From: Pseudomonas sp. R28(2017)
Lineage (GTDB): Bacteria > Pseudomonadota > Gammaproteobacteria > Pseudomonadales > Pseudomonadaceae
NCBI RefSeq assembly: GCF_002112505.1
Contig: NZ_NEHW01000003.1
Location: forward strand, 372,001-436,000
DNA length: 64,000 bases
Reading direction: 5' to 3'
Shown: positions 18,881 through 29,464 of the stretch, piece after piece
Position numbering within the stretch: the first letter of the stretch is position 1
Layout: every line of letters starts with the position of its first letter
Made by a program: the position numbers and the translations under genes
The notes under the pieces: generated by a model
Databases searched by the model: none
Told to the model about the DNA's origin: nothing
What the model saw: only the letters and a program-made list of their open reading frames with translations

Positions 18881-20311
18881 GTGACCTCGCCCATCGCCTT
18901 GCCTCCTGTGCATTCCGACACCGACCTGGAAGCGACGTTCGCCGCCCAGCGCCTGGCCTTTGCCGGCAACCCCATGCCGCCAGCGGCACAGCGCCGGCAG
19001 TGGCTGAAAAGCCTGCGCGAGGCCCTGCTGGGCGACCAGCAGGCACTGATCGAAGCCATCGATGCCGACTTCAGTGGCCGCAGTACCGACGAAACGCTGT
19101 TGGCCGAGCTGCTGCCTACGGTGCAAGGCATTCGCCATGCCGAGCGCCACCTGCAGCGCTGGATGCGCCCGGCCCGACGCGCCGTGGGCCTGGCCTTCCA
19201 GCCGGCCAGCGCCCGCGTGCTGTACCAGCCGCTGGGCGTGGTGGGCATCATCGTGCCGTGGAACTACCCGCTGTTTCTCGCCATCGGCCCGCTGACCGGT
19301 GCCCTGGCCGCCGGCAACCGGGTCATGCTCAAGCTGAGCGAAGCCACACCAGCCAGCGGTGCAGCCCTCAAGGCACTCCTCGAGCGCGTGTTCCCCGAGG
19401 ACCTGGTCAGCGTGGTACTGGGCGAGGTCGATGTCGGCCAGGCGTTCGCCCGCCTGCCCTTCGACCACCTGCTGTTCACCGGCGCTACCAGCATCGGCCG
19501 CGAGGTCATGCTGGCCGCCGCACAAAACCTCACCCCGGTGACCCTGGAACTGGGCGGCAAGTCGCCCGCCATCGTCTCGGCCAGCGTACCGCTGGACACC
19601 GCCGCCGAGCGCATCGCCTTCGGCAAGACCCTCAACGCCGGCCAGACCTGCGTCGCCCCCGACTACGTGCTGGTGCCACGTGAGCGCCTGAACGACTTCG
19701 CCGAGGCCTACCGCAGCGTCGTCAGGCGCATGTACCCCCGCATCGCCGACAACCCCGACTACAGCGCCATCATCAACCCACGGCAGTTGCAGCGCCTGCA
19801 GCACCTGCTGGACGACGCCCGCGGCAAGGGCGCCCAGGTGCTCGACCTGTACGCCGACGAGCCGCGCCAGGGCCGACGCCTGCCGCCGCACCTGCTGACC
19901 CGGGTCAACGACAGCATGCGGGTGATGCAGGACGAGATCTTCGGCCCGCTACTGCCGCTGGTGCCATACGACCACCTCGACGATGCCCTGGCCTACATCA
20001 ACCAGCGCCCTCGCCCACTGGCGCTGTACTACTTTGGCTACGACCGTGGCGAGCAGCAGCACGTGCTGCAGCACAGCCACTCCGGTGGCGTGTGCCTGAA
20101 CGACACCCTGCTGCACGTGGCCCAGGACGACTTGCCGTTCGGCGGCGTCGGCCCCTCCGGCATGGGCCACTATCATGGCCGCGAAGGCTTCCAGACCTTC
20201 AGCAAGGCCAAGGCGGTGCTGGCCAAGCAGCGCCTGAACGCCGCGCGGCTGATCTACCCGCCCTATGGCAAGGCCTTGCAGCGGCTGGTCTACAAGCTGT
20301 TCATCCGCTGA
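18881..20311 (+). CDS. calB: coniferyl-aldehyde dehydrogenase
   Basis: NAD(P)-dependent aldehyde dehydrogenase of 476 residues. The catalytic Cys is at about 257 (NAGQTCVAPDYV) and the general-base Glu at about 223 (VTLELGGKSP). VPWNYP binds cofactor and the C-terminal PFGGVGPSGMG motif is present. The short length and GQTCVAPDY motif match CalB, which oxidises coniferyl aldehyde to ferulate. Its stop overlaps the start of the next gene, linking it to a Tat-type small protein and a GMC oxidoreductase, which suggests an alcohol-to-aldehyde-to-acid route. Confidence 0.9.
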   Translation: MTSPIALPPVHSDTDLEATFAAQRLAFAGNPMPPAAQRRQWLKSLREALLGDQQALIEAIDADFSGRSTDETLLAELLPTVQGIRHAERHLQRWMRPARRAVGLAFQPASARVLYQPLGVVGIIVPWNYPLFLAIGPLTGALAAGNRVMLKLSEATPASGAALKALLERVFPEDLVSVVLGEVDVGQAFARLPFDHLLFTGATSIGREVMLAAAQNLTPVTLELGGKSPAIVSASVPLDTAAERIAFGKTLNAGQTCVAPDYVLVPRERLNDFAEAYRSVVRRMYPRIADNPDYSAIINPRQLQRLQHLLDDARGKGAQVLDLYADEPRQGRRLPPHLLTRVNDSMRVMQDEIFGPLLPLVPYDHLDDALAYINQRPRPLALYYFGYDRGEQQHVLQHSHSGGVCLNDTLLHVAQDDLPFGGVGPSGMGHYHGREGFQTFSKAKAVLAKQRLNAARLIYPPYGKALQRLVYKLFIR

Positions 20312-20796
20312 TGCAGCGCCGTGACCTGTTGCGCTTCAGCCTGGGCGCCAGCCTTTTCCTGAGCACCGCCAGCCTGGTCGGCTGCAACGCGCAAACGCCT
20401 GCTGCCGGTTACCAGATGCTGCGCGACGATGACCTGCCCGCCCTGCTTGCGCTGATTCCGGTGGTGCTCGCGGGCACCGCAGCGAGTGACGAACGGGTGC
20501 TGCAAAGCCTCGACCAAACGCTGGCAGCGCTATCGCCAGAAATGCTCAAGCTCACCCGGCAGTTGTTCGATGTACTCAACCTGCCGCTGACTCGCGGCCC
20601 GCTCACCGGAATCTGGGGCGCCTGGGAGCAGGCCAGCGGCGCCCAGGTCACGGCATTTCTACAACGCTGGCAGGACAGCTCGCTGAATTTGCTGCGCATG
20701 GGCCATGCCTCGCTGTTGCAACTGCTGCAAATGGCCTGGTACGAGTGCCCGGAAGCCTGGGCCGCCTGCGGCTACCCCGGCCCACCCAAGATCTGA
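20311..20796 (+). CDS. Tat-signal protein, probable small subunit of the GMC dehydrogenase
   Basis: A 161-residue protein starting MQRRDLLRFSLGASLF, a twin-arginine signal, followed by a possible lipobox SLVGC at about residues 22-26. The rest is helical with no cofactor motif. Such small proteins often accompany FAD-dependent GMC dehydrogenases that lack their own signal and are carried through the Tat system by the partner. It lies between calB (1-base overlap) and the GMC gene (17-base gap). The partner role is inference from context. Confidence 0.75.
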   Translation: MQRRDLLRFSLGASLFLSTASLVGCNAQTPAAGYQMLRDDDLPALLALIPVVLAGTAASDERVLQSLDQTLAALSPEMLKLTRQLFDVLNLPLTRGPLTGIWGAWEQASGAQVTAFLQRWQDSSLNLLRMGHASLLQLLQMAWYECPEAWAACGYPGPPKI

Positions 20797-20813
20797 CAAC
20801 AAGAGCATCCTCA

Positions 20814-22412
20814 ATGCCTGTAACCGACCCGTTTCGCCAAGGCCTCGAACGTGGCTGGATCACTTATGACGGCTCACGCCTGCAGCAGGACCTGACGCTG
20901 GAAGCCGACATCGCCGTGATCGGCAGTGGTGCCGGCGGCGCCACCAGCGCACAGATGCTCAGCGCGGCCGGCCACAAGGTGCTGCTGATCGAGGAAGGCC
21001 CGTTGAAGACGAGCAGCGACTTCCATCTGCTGGAAAACGAGGCCTACGCGAGCCTCTATCAGGAAGGCCTGGGGCGCATGAGCAAGGATGGCGCCATCAC
21101 CATTCTGCAAGGCCGCGCCGTGGGTGGAACCACCCTGATCAACTGGACTTCGAGCTTTCGCACACCGCCGCAGACCCTGGCGCACTGGGCCACGGTGCAT
21201 GGCGTCAGCGGGCTGGGGGAAGCACAGTTGCAGCCCTGGTTCGAGCGTATCGAGCAGGATCTGGGTATCACGCCCTGGGCAATGCCTGCGAACGCCAACA
21301 ACGACGTACTGCGGCGCGGCTGCGAACAACTCGGCTACCGCTGGGCAGTGATCCCGCGCAATGTGCGCGGTTGCTGGAACCTCGGCTACTGCGGCATGGG
21401 CTGCCCGGTCAATGCCAAGCAGTCGATGCTGGTCACGCGCATACCGGCGACCCTGGAAAAAGGCGGTGAGCTGCTCTATCTCGCGCGCGCCGAACGCTTC
21501 GAGCACAACGGCGAGCGGATTTCCCGGCTGCAGTGCCAGGCCCTGGACGCGCAGGGGATCCACCCCACTGGCCGGCAGATCAGTGTGCGCGCCCGCCATT
21601 ACATCGTGGCTGGCGGCGGTATCAACAGCCCGGCCCTGCTGCTGCGCTCCAAGGCCCCCGACCCGCACGGACGGCTGGGCAAACGGACCTTCCTGCACCT
21701 GGTCAACTTCAGCGCTGCGCGCTTCGACGAACGTATCGACCCGTTCTACGGTGCTCCGCAATCGATCTACAGCGACCACTTCCAGTGGCAGGACGGCGTC
21801 GATGGGCCGGTGGGCTACAAGCTGGAGGTGCCGCCCTTGCACCCGGCCCTGGCCAGTACCCTGCTAGGTGGCCAGGGCAGCGAAAACGCCAAGCGCATGG
21901 CCGAGCTCCCTCACACCCACGTGATGCTGGCGTTGCTGCGCGACGGTTTTCACCCCGAAAGCACGGGGGGCACGGTAGAGTTGCGCGGGGACGGTTCGCC
22001 AGTGCTGGATTATCCGGTCACCGACTACCTGAGGGACGGCCTGCGCCGCGCCTTCCACAGCATGGCGCAGATCCAGTTCGCGGCGGGCGCCGCGCAGGTC
22101 ACTCCGGTGCACAGTGACGCCAGCGCCACAGCCAGCCTGGGCGAGGCCCGGCGCATGATCGACGCCTTGCGCCTGGAGCCGTTTCGCACCCGGCTGGGGA
22201 GCGCCCATGTCATGGGGGGCTGCGCAATGGGTGACGACCCGCGCCAGGCGGTATGCGACAGCCTCGGTCGTCACCATCAACTGGCAAACCTGTCGGTACA
22301 TGACGGTTCGCTGTTCCCCACCAGCATCGGCGCCAACCCACAGCTGTCGGTCTATGCCATCAGCGCCATGCTCACCGACGCCTTGGCCGCCCGCCTGGCA
22401 CAGAGTGCATGA
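20814..22412 (+). CDS. GMC family FAD-dependent oxidoreductase
   Basis: A 532-residue flavoprotein with the FAD-binding Rossmann motif AVIGSGAGGATSAQML near residue 32 and the GMC signature GRAVGGTTLINW. The C-terminal HVMGGCAMGDDP and the second signature SIGANPQLSVYA are present. It has no signal peptide of its own. The start at 20814 follows a CAAGAGC leader. Alcohol or sugar-type substrates are typical; here the upstream aldehyde dehydrogenase argues for an alcohol whose aldehyde CalB then oxidises. Confidence 0.9.
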   Translation: MPVTDPFRQGLERGWITYDGSRLQQDLTLEADIAVIGSGAGGATSAQMLSAAGHKVLLIEEGPLKTSSDFHLLENEAYASLYQEGLGRMSKDGAITILQGRAVGGTTLINWTSSFRTPPQTLAHWATVHGVSGLGEAQLQPWFERIEQDLGITPWAMPANANNDVLRRGCEQLGYRWAVIPRNVRGCWNLGYCGMGCPVNAKQSMLVTRIPATLEKGGELLYLARAERFEHNGERISRLQCQALDAQGIHPTGRQISVRARHYIVAGGGINSPALLLRSKAPDPHGRLGKRTFLHLVNFSAARFDERIDPFYGAPQSIYSDHFQWQDGVDGPVGYKLEVPPLHPALASTLLGGQGSENAKRMAELPHTHVMLALLRDGFHPESTGGTVELRGDGSPVLDYPVTDYLRDGLRRAFHSMAQIQFAAGAAQVTPVHSDASATASLGEARRMIDALRLEPFRTRLGSAHVMGGCAMGDDPRQAVCDSLGRHHQLANLSVHDGSLFPTSIGANPQLSVYAISAMLTDALAARLAQSA

Positions 22413-23363
<951 letters not shown>

Positions 23364-23373
23364 TCGCAGAAGG

Positions 23374-24186
23374 CTAGCGCTGGCAGCGCGGGCAGTACAC
23401 GCTCGCCCGCTGCCCCAGCTTCACTTCGCGCAAGGTCGTGCCGCACAGCTTGCACGGCTGGCCACCCCGCCCGTAGACGAACAATTCCTGCTGGAAGTAG
23501 CCCGGCTGCCCGTCGCCGCCGATGAAATCGCGCAAGGTCGTGCCGCCCTGCTCGATGGCCGCCGCCAGTACCCGCTTGATCTCGATCGACAGCTTCAGGT
23601 ACCGCGCCCTGGAAATCCCGCCCGCCTCCCGGCGCGGGTCGATGCCGGCGGCAAAAAGCGCCTCGGTCGCATAGATGTTGCCCACACCCACGACCACCGC
23701 GTTGTCCATGATGAAGGGCTTGACCGCCATGGAACGCCCGCGCGACAGCTGGAACAGGCGCTCGCCGTCGAACAGGTCGGTCAACGGCTCCGGCCCCAGG
23801 CGCAGTAGCAACTCGTGGTTGAGCGGGTCGAGGCTCCAGAGCATGGCACCGAACCGTCGCGGGTCGGTGTAACGCAGCATCAGCCCCGACTCCAGCTCGA
23901 TATCGACATGTTCGTGCTTGGCCGCTGGCAAGCCCAGTTCCACCAGGCGCAGGTTGCCCGACATACCCAGGTGGCTGATCAAGGTACCCACCTCGGCGTT
24001 GATCAGCAGGTACTTGGCCCGCCGCTCGACGCTGACGATACGCTGCCCGGACAGGCGCACGTCGAGGTCCTCGGGGATCGGCCAACGCAGGCGCCGGTCG
24101 CGCACCACCACGCGGCTGACGCGCTGGCCTACCAGGTGGGGGGCAATCCCGCGCCGGGTGGTTTCGACTTCAGGTAATTCCGGCAT
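23374..24186 (-). CDS. mutM: formamidopyrimidine-DNA glycosylase MutM (Fpg)
   Basis: Removes 8-oxoguanine and formamidopyrimidines and nicks the DNA by beta/delta elimination. The 270-residue protein begins [13 protein letters not shown], whose Pro2 is the catalytic nucleophile. The helix-two-turn-helix [16 protein letters not shown] follows in the second half, and the zinc finger CKLC...CPRC closes the protein. It is convergent with the ferredoxin gene and 4 bases downstream of the HDOD gene. Confidence 0.97.
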   Translation of the reverse strand: MPELPEVETTRRGIAPHLVGQRVSRVVVRDRRLRWPIPEDLDVRLSGQRIVSVERRAKYLLINAEVGTLISHLGMSGNLRLVELGLPAAKHEHVDIELESGLMLRYTDPRRFGAMLWSLDPLNHELLLRLGPEPLTDLFDGERLFQLSRGRSMAVKPFIMDNAVVVGVGNIYATEALFAAGIDPRREAGGISRARYLKLSIEIKRVLAAAIEQGGTTLRDFIGGDGQPGYFQQELFVYGRGGQPCKLCGTTLREVKLGQRASVYCPRCQR

Positions 24187-24190
24187 CGAT

Positions 24191-25063
24191 TCAGTGCCCG
24201 CCCAGTTCGCGAATGTTCTGTTTCAGGGTCTCGAAGTCGTACTCCGACAGACCGATATAGTCCAGCACCAGCGGGCCGACCACATTCCATTCATGGTCGA
24301 CGTTCTGGTTGCCCAGCACACGGTACGAGGCGCAGATGTGCTCGGCCATTTTCAGCACGGCCAGCAGGTTCTTCAGCTGGCTCTGGGTATTGCGCGAGGA
24401 GTCTTCGCGGAAGATCGCCAGGGCATTGTGGTGGTTGGCGATGGCCGCGCTGATGTGCTCCGGCAGGCGCCAGGACTTGGCGGTGAAGTAACCCACCACG
24501 GAATGGTTGGTGTTGAATGCGCGGTTCTCGGTATCGACCACGCGCGTTTCCTCGCTGGCCTTGGCGTAGGCGTCTTCCAGCACCTGCATGTACTCGGGGA
24601 AGCGCTTGAGCATCAGCGGGACGCCGCAGTCGTGGAACAGGCCGAGGGTATAGGCTTCGTCGGCAGCCTGGATGCCGGTGCGCTTGGCCAGGGTCAGGCA
24701 GGTCATGGCCACGTCCTGGGCGGTGTCCCAGAAGCGGTTGAGGGTGACGATGGTCTCGTCGCTCATCTCGCCCTTGATCGACTGCGCGTTGATCAGGTTG
24801 ATGATCGAACGGCTGCCCAGCAGGTTCACCGCACGCTGGATCGAGCCGATCTTGTTCGAAAGGCCGAAGTGCGGCGAGTTGACCAGCTTGAGCAAGGCAC
24901 CGGCCAGGCCAGGGTCCTGGGAAATCAGCTTGGCGATGGTTTCCAGGTCCGGGTCGGGCATGTACTGCTCGAACTGCAGGTCGACCATGATCTGCGGTTG
25001 CGGCGGAATGGTGATGCCTTGCAAGGCTTGCTGGATCTGTTCGGCGCTGAGTTCTTGGGACAT
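24191..25063 (-). CDS. HDOD domain protein
   Basis: A 290-residue protein whose central region (about residues 20-215) is an HDOD domain, an HD-related fold without full catalytic metal ligands. It carries the LVNSPHFGL and HDCGVPLML segments. HDOD proteins act in signalling and stress responses, often alongside two-component or cyclic-nucleotide networks. No output domain is attached. It is directly upstream of mutM on the minus strand. Confidence 0.85.
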   Translation of the reverse strand: MSQELSAEQIQQALQGITIPPQPQIMVDLQFEQYMPDPDLETIAKLISQDPGLAGALLKLVNSPHFGLSNKIGSIQRAVNLLGSRSIINLINAQSIKGEMSDETIVTLNRFWDTAQDVAMTCLTLAKRTGIQAADEAYTLGLFHDCGVPLMLKRFPEYMQVLEDAYAKASEETRVVDTENRAFNTNHSVVGYFTAKSWRLPEHISAAIANHHNALAIFREDSSRNTQSQLKNLLAVLKMAEHICASYRVLGNQNVDHEWNVVGPLVLDYIGLSEYDFETLKQNIRELGGH

Positions 25064-25233
25064 GCGTGCACACTCGTGAAGGACCCGCGATTTTAACCCT
25101 CTAAGTGCTCACCGTGACAAATGCAGCGCCCGGGAGATCGAGCGCCGCACAGCGGCCACTTTCAGCAACGCTTGGGTTTCCCGGGCAACTGCGCTTCAAT
25201 ACGCGCACTTTTCAGCCCCCCCAGGATGAGCCC

Positions 25234-25677
25234 ATGGCCACCCCAACCAAGCAACAGAAACGCGCCAAGCGCGCCGCCAGCAAGGCCAAGCAGAACCGCA
25301 TGGTACGCAGCGGCCAGGCGGTCAAGGCCAGTGCCGGTGACAGCACCAGCATCGAGCAAGTGTTCAACAAGGCCATGGAGACCGACAGCTACAAAGAGCT
25401 GTTCGCGAAGATGAAAACCGCCCAGGAAACCAGCCTGGTGGCGATGATCTCGGTGTTCCTGGTCGACCCGCTGCTGGCCTTGGTACTCAAGGGCCACAAG
25501 GAAGAGCACGCCACCGACTACATCGTGCTGGTGTTCAACGCCTACCGCACCTGGCTCGACGGCGCCGACGAAGACACCACCATGGCCTGGCTGGAAAGCG
25601 ATGAGTTCCAGGAAGCCTATATCGCGGCTTCCGAGCTGGTGGCCAAGCAGCAACAACAGCAGAAGCAGTTTGGCTGA
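25234..25677 (+). CDS. conserved hypothetical protein with basic N terminus
   Basis: A 147-residue protein beginning with a Lys/Ala-rich tract (TKQQKRAKRAASKAKQNR) that looks nucleic-acid binding, followed by a helical domain and a poly-Gln tail near the end. I do not recognise a named domain. The start at 25234 is chosen because it lies after a CCAGGATG leader and the upstream in-frame residues have no protein-like character. It ends before a REP pair and a terminator. Confidence 0.65.
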   Translation: MATPTKQQKRAKRAASKAKQNRMVRSGQAVKASAGDSTSIEQVFNKAMETDSYKELFAKMKTAQETSLVAMISVFLVDPLLALVLKGHKEEHATDYIVLVFNAYRTWLDGADEDTTMAWLESDEFQEAYIAASELVAKQQQQQKQFG

Positions 25678-25701
25678 ACCGGCTGCATTACTTGCTCCGG
25701 C

Positions 25702-25792
25702 CCTCTCGCGGGCACGCCCGCTCCCACAGAGATCGCGCCGCCCTCAGGCCTGTGGTTAACCTGTGGGAGCGGGCTAGCCCGCGAAAGGGCCG
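25702..25792. repeat. REP pair in inverted orientation (BIME)
   Basis: Two Pseudomonas REP palindromes face each other (CGCGGGCACGCCCGCTCCCAC and GTGGGAGCGGGCTAGCCCGCG) with about 45 bases between. They are intergenic, just after the stop of the hypothetical gene. Confidence 0.85.
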
Positions 25793-25802
25793 GAACAGGC
25801 AA

Positions 25803-25845
25803 TAAAAAAGGCCGCGCCCTGCACAGGACGCGGCCTTTTCATTTC
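25803..25845. terminator. bidirectional terminator before gabP
   Basis: AAAAAAGGCCGCG-CCCTGCACAGGA-CGCGGCCTTTT is a GC-rich stem with A-run and T-run on either side. It lies just beyond the gabP stop on the minus strand and downstream of the plus-strand hypothetical gene. Confidence 0.88.
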
Positions 25846-25857
25846 AAACAGCGCGGA

Positions 25858-27243
25858 TCAGTTATCCAGCGCCACTCGCCCGGCAGCTTCACGCTTGCGG
25901 TGCACCAGCAAGCCGGCCGCCACCACGCCAATGCTCAGCAGCGCAGTCGCGATGATTTCGGCACGGTGGTCTTCACGCAGCGCCATCACCACCAGCACGG
26001 CAACGATGAAGGCGATGGTCGCCCAGGTCAGGCCCGGGAACAGCCACATCTTGAAGGCGATCTTCTCGCCACGAGCTTCACGCTGGCTGCGCATGCGCAG
26101 TTGCGAGATGGCAATCACCAGGTACACCAGCAGCGCGATGGCGCCAGAGCTGGCCAGCAGGAACTCGAACACCTGGGCCGGGGCCACGTAGTTGGCGAAC
26201 ACGCAGAGGAACGCGGCAGCGGTCGACAGCAGCACGGCCACATGCGGCGTCGCCGCCTTGGTGGTGCGCTGGGCGATGGCCGGGGCGTCGCCACGCTTGC
26301 TCAGCGAGAACAGCATGCGCGAGGAGGTGTACAGCGCCGAGTTCAGGCAGCTGGTCACAGCGACCAGGACGACGATGTCGACGATCAGCTTGGCGTTCGG
26401 CACGCCGATGCGGCTGAGCACGGTCTGGTAGGAACCGACTTCGGCCAGCGCCGGGTCGTTCCACGGCACCAGGGCCACGACCAGGAAGATCGACACCAGG
26501 TAGAACAGGCAGATACGCCAGATCACCGAGTTGGTGGCACGGCTGATCTGCTTGCCTGGGTCTTTCGATTCGGCAGCCGCGATGGTGACGATTTCGGTAC
26601 CCATGAACGAGAACATGGTGGTCAGCATGGCCGCCAGCACTGCGCCCAGGCCATTGGGCATGAAGCCCTGGGTGTCGAACAGGTGCGCAGCACCGCTCAC
26701 CTGGCTGCTGGGCACGAAGCCGAACATGGCGATGCAGCCGACAACGATGAAGCCGATGATCGCCAGCACCTTGAGCAGGGCGAACCAGAACTCGAACTCA
26801 CCGTAGTTCTTGACGCTGCACAGGTTGGTCAGGGTCAGCGCCAGGGTAATAAGGAGAGAGAAGGCCCACAGGTCCACGGACGGGAACCAGGCGTGGAGGA
26901 TGGCCGCAGCGGCGTTGGCCTCCAACGGGATGACCAGCACCCAGAACCACCAGTACAACCAGCCAATGGTGAAACCGGCCCAGCGGCCAATGGCGCGGTC
27001 GGCATAAGTGGAGAACGAACCCGTATCCGGCGAGGCGATCGCCATTTCGCCGAGCATGCGCATCACCAGTACCACAAGGGTACCGGCGGCGGCGTAGGCC
27101 AGCAGCACGGCCGGGCCGGCCGCTGCGATGGCATGGCCGGAACCCACGAACAGACCGGCGCCGATAACGCCAGCAATGGACAGCATGGTGACATGCCGTT
27201 GTTTGAGCCCCTGAGCGAGGTCATTGGAATTGTTACCGCTCAT
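25858..27243 (-). CDS. gabP: APC family amino-acid permease, probable GABA permease GabP
   Basis: A 461-residue inner-membrane proton symporter with about 12 helices. The first helix motif is SIAGVIGAGLFVGSGHAI, and the amino-acid-permease signature region GSFSTYADRAIGRWAGFTIGW follows. Overall similarity is to GabP, which imports 4-aminobutyrate. The start at 27243 gives MSGNNSNDLAQGLKQRHV, and an AAGGAG lies about 9 bases upstream (minus strand). Exact substrate cannot be read from sequence alone. Confidence 0.85.
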   Translation of the reverse strand: MSGNNSNDLAQGLKQRHVTMLSIAGVIGAGLFVGSGHAIAAAGPAVLLAYAAAGTLVVLVMRMLGEMAIASPDTGSFSTYADRAIGRWAGFTIGWLYWWFWVLVIPLEANAAAAILHAWFPSVDLWAFSLLITLALTLTNLCSVKNYGEFEFWFALLKVLAIIGFIVVGCIAMFGFVPSSQVSGAAHLFDTQGFMPNGLGAVLAAMLTTMFSFMGTEIVTIAAAESKDPGKQISRATNSVIWRICLFYLVSIFLVVALVPWNDPALAEVGSYQTVLSRIGVPNAKLIVDIVVLVAVTSCLNSALYTSSRMLFSLSKRGDAPAIAQRTTKAATPHVAVLLSTAAAFLCVFANYVAPAQVFEFLLASSGAIALLVYLVIAISQLRMRSQREARGEKIAFKMWLFPGLTWATIAFIVAVLVVMALREDHRAEIIATALLSIGVVAAGLLVHRKREAAGRVALDN

Positions 27244-27876
27244 TAAAACTACCTTTGTAAGGAGTGGACCACTCCGACTGCGGGAACAGAGCGCACCTGG
27301 GGTTGACCTAGGCGTCGCTGCAATCGGCGGTTTCCTACTGGCAATAAGCGCGCCATGTGCTGAATGCATTCGTCAGATTGATACTTCGACCTTTAAACGG
27401 CGCGGGTTGCAGGGCATTCGGCCAACCCGTGACCGAAAGGTCGCCAAAACCCCATGCCAGGTCCGGATTACGGAAATACCCACTTACAAACGCACCAAAG
27501 GTGCTCCCCGGTAACACCTTTGCACCAGCGCAAAGCACAAAAGTGCAACCCGAAGGTACAACCGTCCCTCCCCAGTTCAACAGGCTGAAGTCGCACCCGC
27601 AGCTGCGAGCCAGACCCGCGAATGGTCTAAAACCGCTTCCCAGTGCCGGCCAAAACTGGCACCATCGCGCCTTTTTTCATCAAGGCTATGGCGCTGGGCG
27701 CGATCCTTTGCGGACATCTGCGCGACGTTGCACTGCAACGATGCGACAAACTGCCCCGGCAATGCCTTGAGCCCCCTGCGACCCTGTTGGCCGTCATATT
27801 GCCGCTATGCTAGCGTGGCGCTCGCCAGGAAGGCCGCCAACAGCTGGGAACGCACCCGATCACATGAGGACCGCAC
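27244..27876. other. regulatory gap between gabP and the ABC transporter operon
   Basis: About 630 bases between divergent transcription units. No protein-like frame is visible. Promoters for both sides must lie here. I found no convincing sigma-54 site or palindromic operator. Confidence 0.5.
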
Positions 27877-28650
27877 ATGGCCCAGGCCACGCCCGCGCTG
27901 GAAATCCGCAATCTGCACAAACGCTACGGCGAGCAGGAAATTCTCAAGGGCATTTCGCTGACCGCGCGCGACGGTGACGTGATCTCCATCCTGGGGTCGT
28001 CCGGCTCCGGCAAGTCCACCCTGCTGCGCTGCATCAACCTGCTGGAAAACCCGCACCAGGGCGAAATCCTGGTTGCCGGCGAAAGCCTCAAGCTCAAGGC
28101 CGCCAAGAACGGCGACCTGATCGCCGCCGACAACCGCCAGATCAACCGCCTGCGCAGCGAAATCGGCTTCGTCTTCCAGAACTTCAACCTGTGGCCGCAC
28201 ATGTCGATCCTCGACAACATCATCGAGGCGCCACGCCGCGTGCTTGGCCAGAGCAAGGCCGAGGCCATCGAAGCCGCCGAAGCGCTGCTGAACAAGGTCG
28301 GCATCTACGACAAGCGCCACAGCTACCCCGCCCAGCTTTCCGGTGGCCAGCAGCAACGTGCTGCCATCGCCCGCACCCTGGCCATGAAGCCCAAGGTCAT
28401 CCTGTTCGACGAGCCGACCTCGGCGCTCGATCCGGAAATGGTCCAGGAAGTGCTTAACGTTATCCGCGCACTGGCCGAAGAAGGCCGTACCATGCTGCTG
28501 GTGACGCACGAGATGAACTTTGCCCGCCAGGTGTCCAGTGAAGTGGTCTTCCTGCACCAGGGCCTGGTTGAAGAGCAAGGATCGCCGCAGCAGGTCTTCG
28601 AGAACCCGACCTCGGCGCGTTGCAAGCAATTCATGTCCAGCCACCGCTAA
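27877..28650 (+). CDS. polar amino-acid ABC transporter ATP-binding protein
   Basis: A 257-residue ATPase of the HisP/GlnQ group. Walker A is GSSGSGKST (about residue 45), the signature [14 protein letters not shown] and Walker [16 protein letters not shown] follow, and the H-loop is VTHEM. It is the first gene of a four-gene importer operon (ATPase, binding protein, two permeases). The group handles basic amino acids, histidine or glutamine. Confidence 0.92.
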   Translation: MAQATPALEIRNLHKRYGEQEILKGISLTARDGDVISILGSSGSGKSTLLRCINLLENPHQGEILVAGESLKLKAAKNGDLIAADNRQINRLRSEIGFVFQNFNLWPHMSILDNIIEAPRRVLGQSKAEAIEAAEALLNKVGIYDKRHSYPAQLSGGQQQRAAIARTLAMKPKVILFDEPTSALDPEMVQEVLNVIRALAEEGRTMLLVTHEMNFARQVSSEVVFLHQGLVEEQGSPQQVFENPTSARCKQFMSSHR

Positions 28651-28661
28651 CGGAGCAATAC

Positions 28662-29411
28662 ATGCACACTTACAAGAAGTTCCTCCTGGCAGCCGCTGCC
28701 ACGCTGGTGATGTCGGCAAACGCCATGGCCGCGGAAAAACTGCGCATGGGTATCGAAGCCGCCTACCCACCGTTCAACAACAAGGATGCCAGCGGTAACG
28801 TCGTCGGCTTCGACAAGGACATCGGCGACGCCCTGTGCGCCAAGATGAAGGTCGAGTGCTCGGTGGTGACCTCCGACTGGGACGGCATCATCCCGGCCCT
28901 GAACGCCAAGAAGTTCGACTTCCTGGTCTCATCGCTGTCGATCACCGACGAGCGCAAGCAGGCTGTCGACTTCACCGACGCCTACTACTCCAACAAGCTG
29001 CAGTTCATCGCGCCGAAGAATGTCGACTTCAAGACCGACAAAGAGTCGCTCAAGGGCAAGACCATCGGCACCCAGCGTGCGACCCTGGCCGGTACCTACC
29101 TCGAAGACAACTTCCCGGGCGTCGACGTCAAGCTCTACGACACCCAGGAAAACGCCTACCTTGATCTGGTTGCCGGGCGCATCGACGGCATCCTCGCCGA
29201 CAAGTACGTGCAGTACGAGTGGCTCAAGAGCAAGGACGGCTCGAACTTCGAGTTCAAGGGCGAGCCAGTGATGGACAGCGACAAGATCGGCATCGCCGTG
29301 CGCAAAGGTGACCCGCTGCGCGAGAAGCTGAACGCCGCACTGGCGGAAATCAAGGCTGACGGTACGTACAAGAAGATCAACGACAAGTACTTCCCATTCA
29401 GCATCGAATGA
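28662..29411 (+). CDS. periplasmic amino-acid-binding protein
   Basis: A 249-residue solute-binding protein of family 3. A Sec signal peptide covers residues 1-23 (ending ANAMAAE). The mature part begins KLRMGIEAAYPPFN and contains the family segment GFDKDIGDALCAKM and the cysteine pair near it seen in Lys/Arg/Orn- and His-binding proteins. The start at 28662 follows a CGGAGC ribosome site. It lies 11 bases after the ATPase gene. Confidence 0.92.
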   Translation: MHTYKKFLLAAAATLVMSANAMAAEKLRMGIEAAYPPFNNKDASGNVVGFDKDIGDALCAKMKVECSVVTSDWDGIIPALNAKKFDFLVSSLSITDERKQAVDFTDAYYSNKLQFIAPKNVDFKTDKESLKGKTIGTQRATLAGTYLEDNFPGVDVKLYDTQENAYLDLVAGRIDGILADKYVQYEWLKSKDGSNFEFKGEPVMDSDKIGIAVRKGDPLREKLNAALAEIKADGTYKKINDKYFPFSIE

Positions 29412-29464
29412 TCCGCTTGACCTGCGCGCCCCTGCGGCGCGCAAGTCCCTAGAATGACCTGCCC

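Noticed and set aside
27640-27720. sigma-54 promoter before the ABC operon
   Set aside because: TGGCAC and TTTGC elements occur but never with the required GG-N10-GC spacing.
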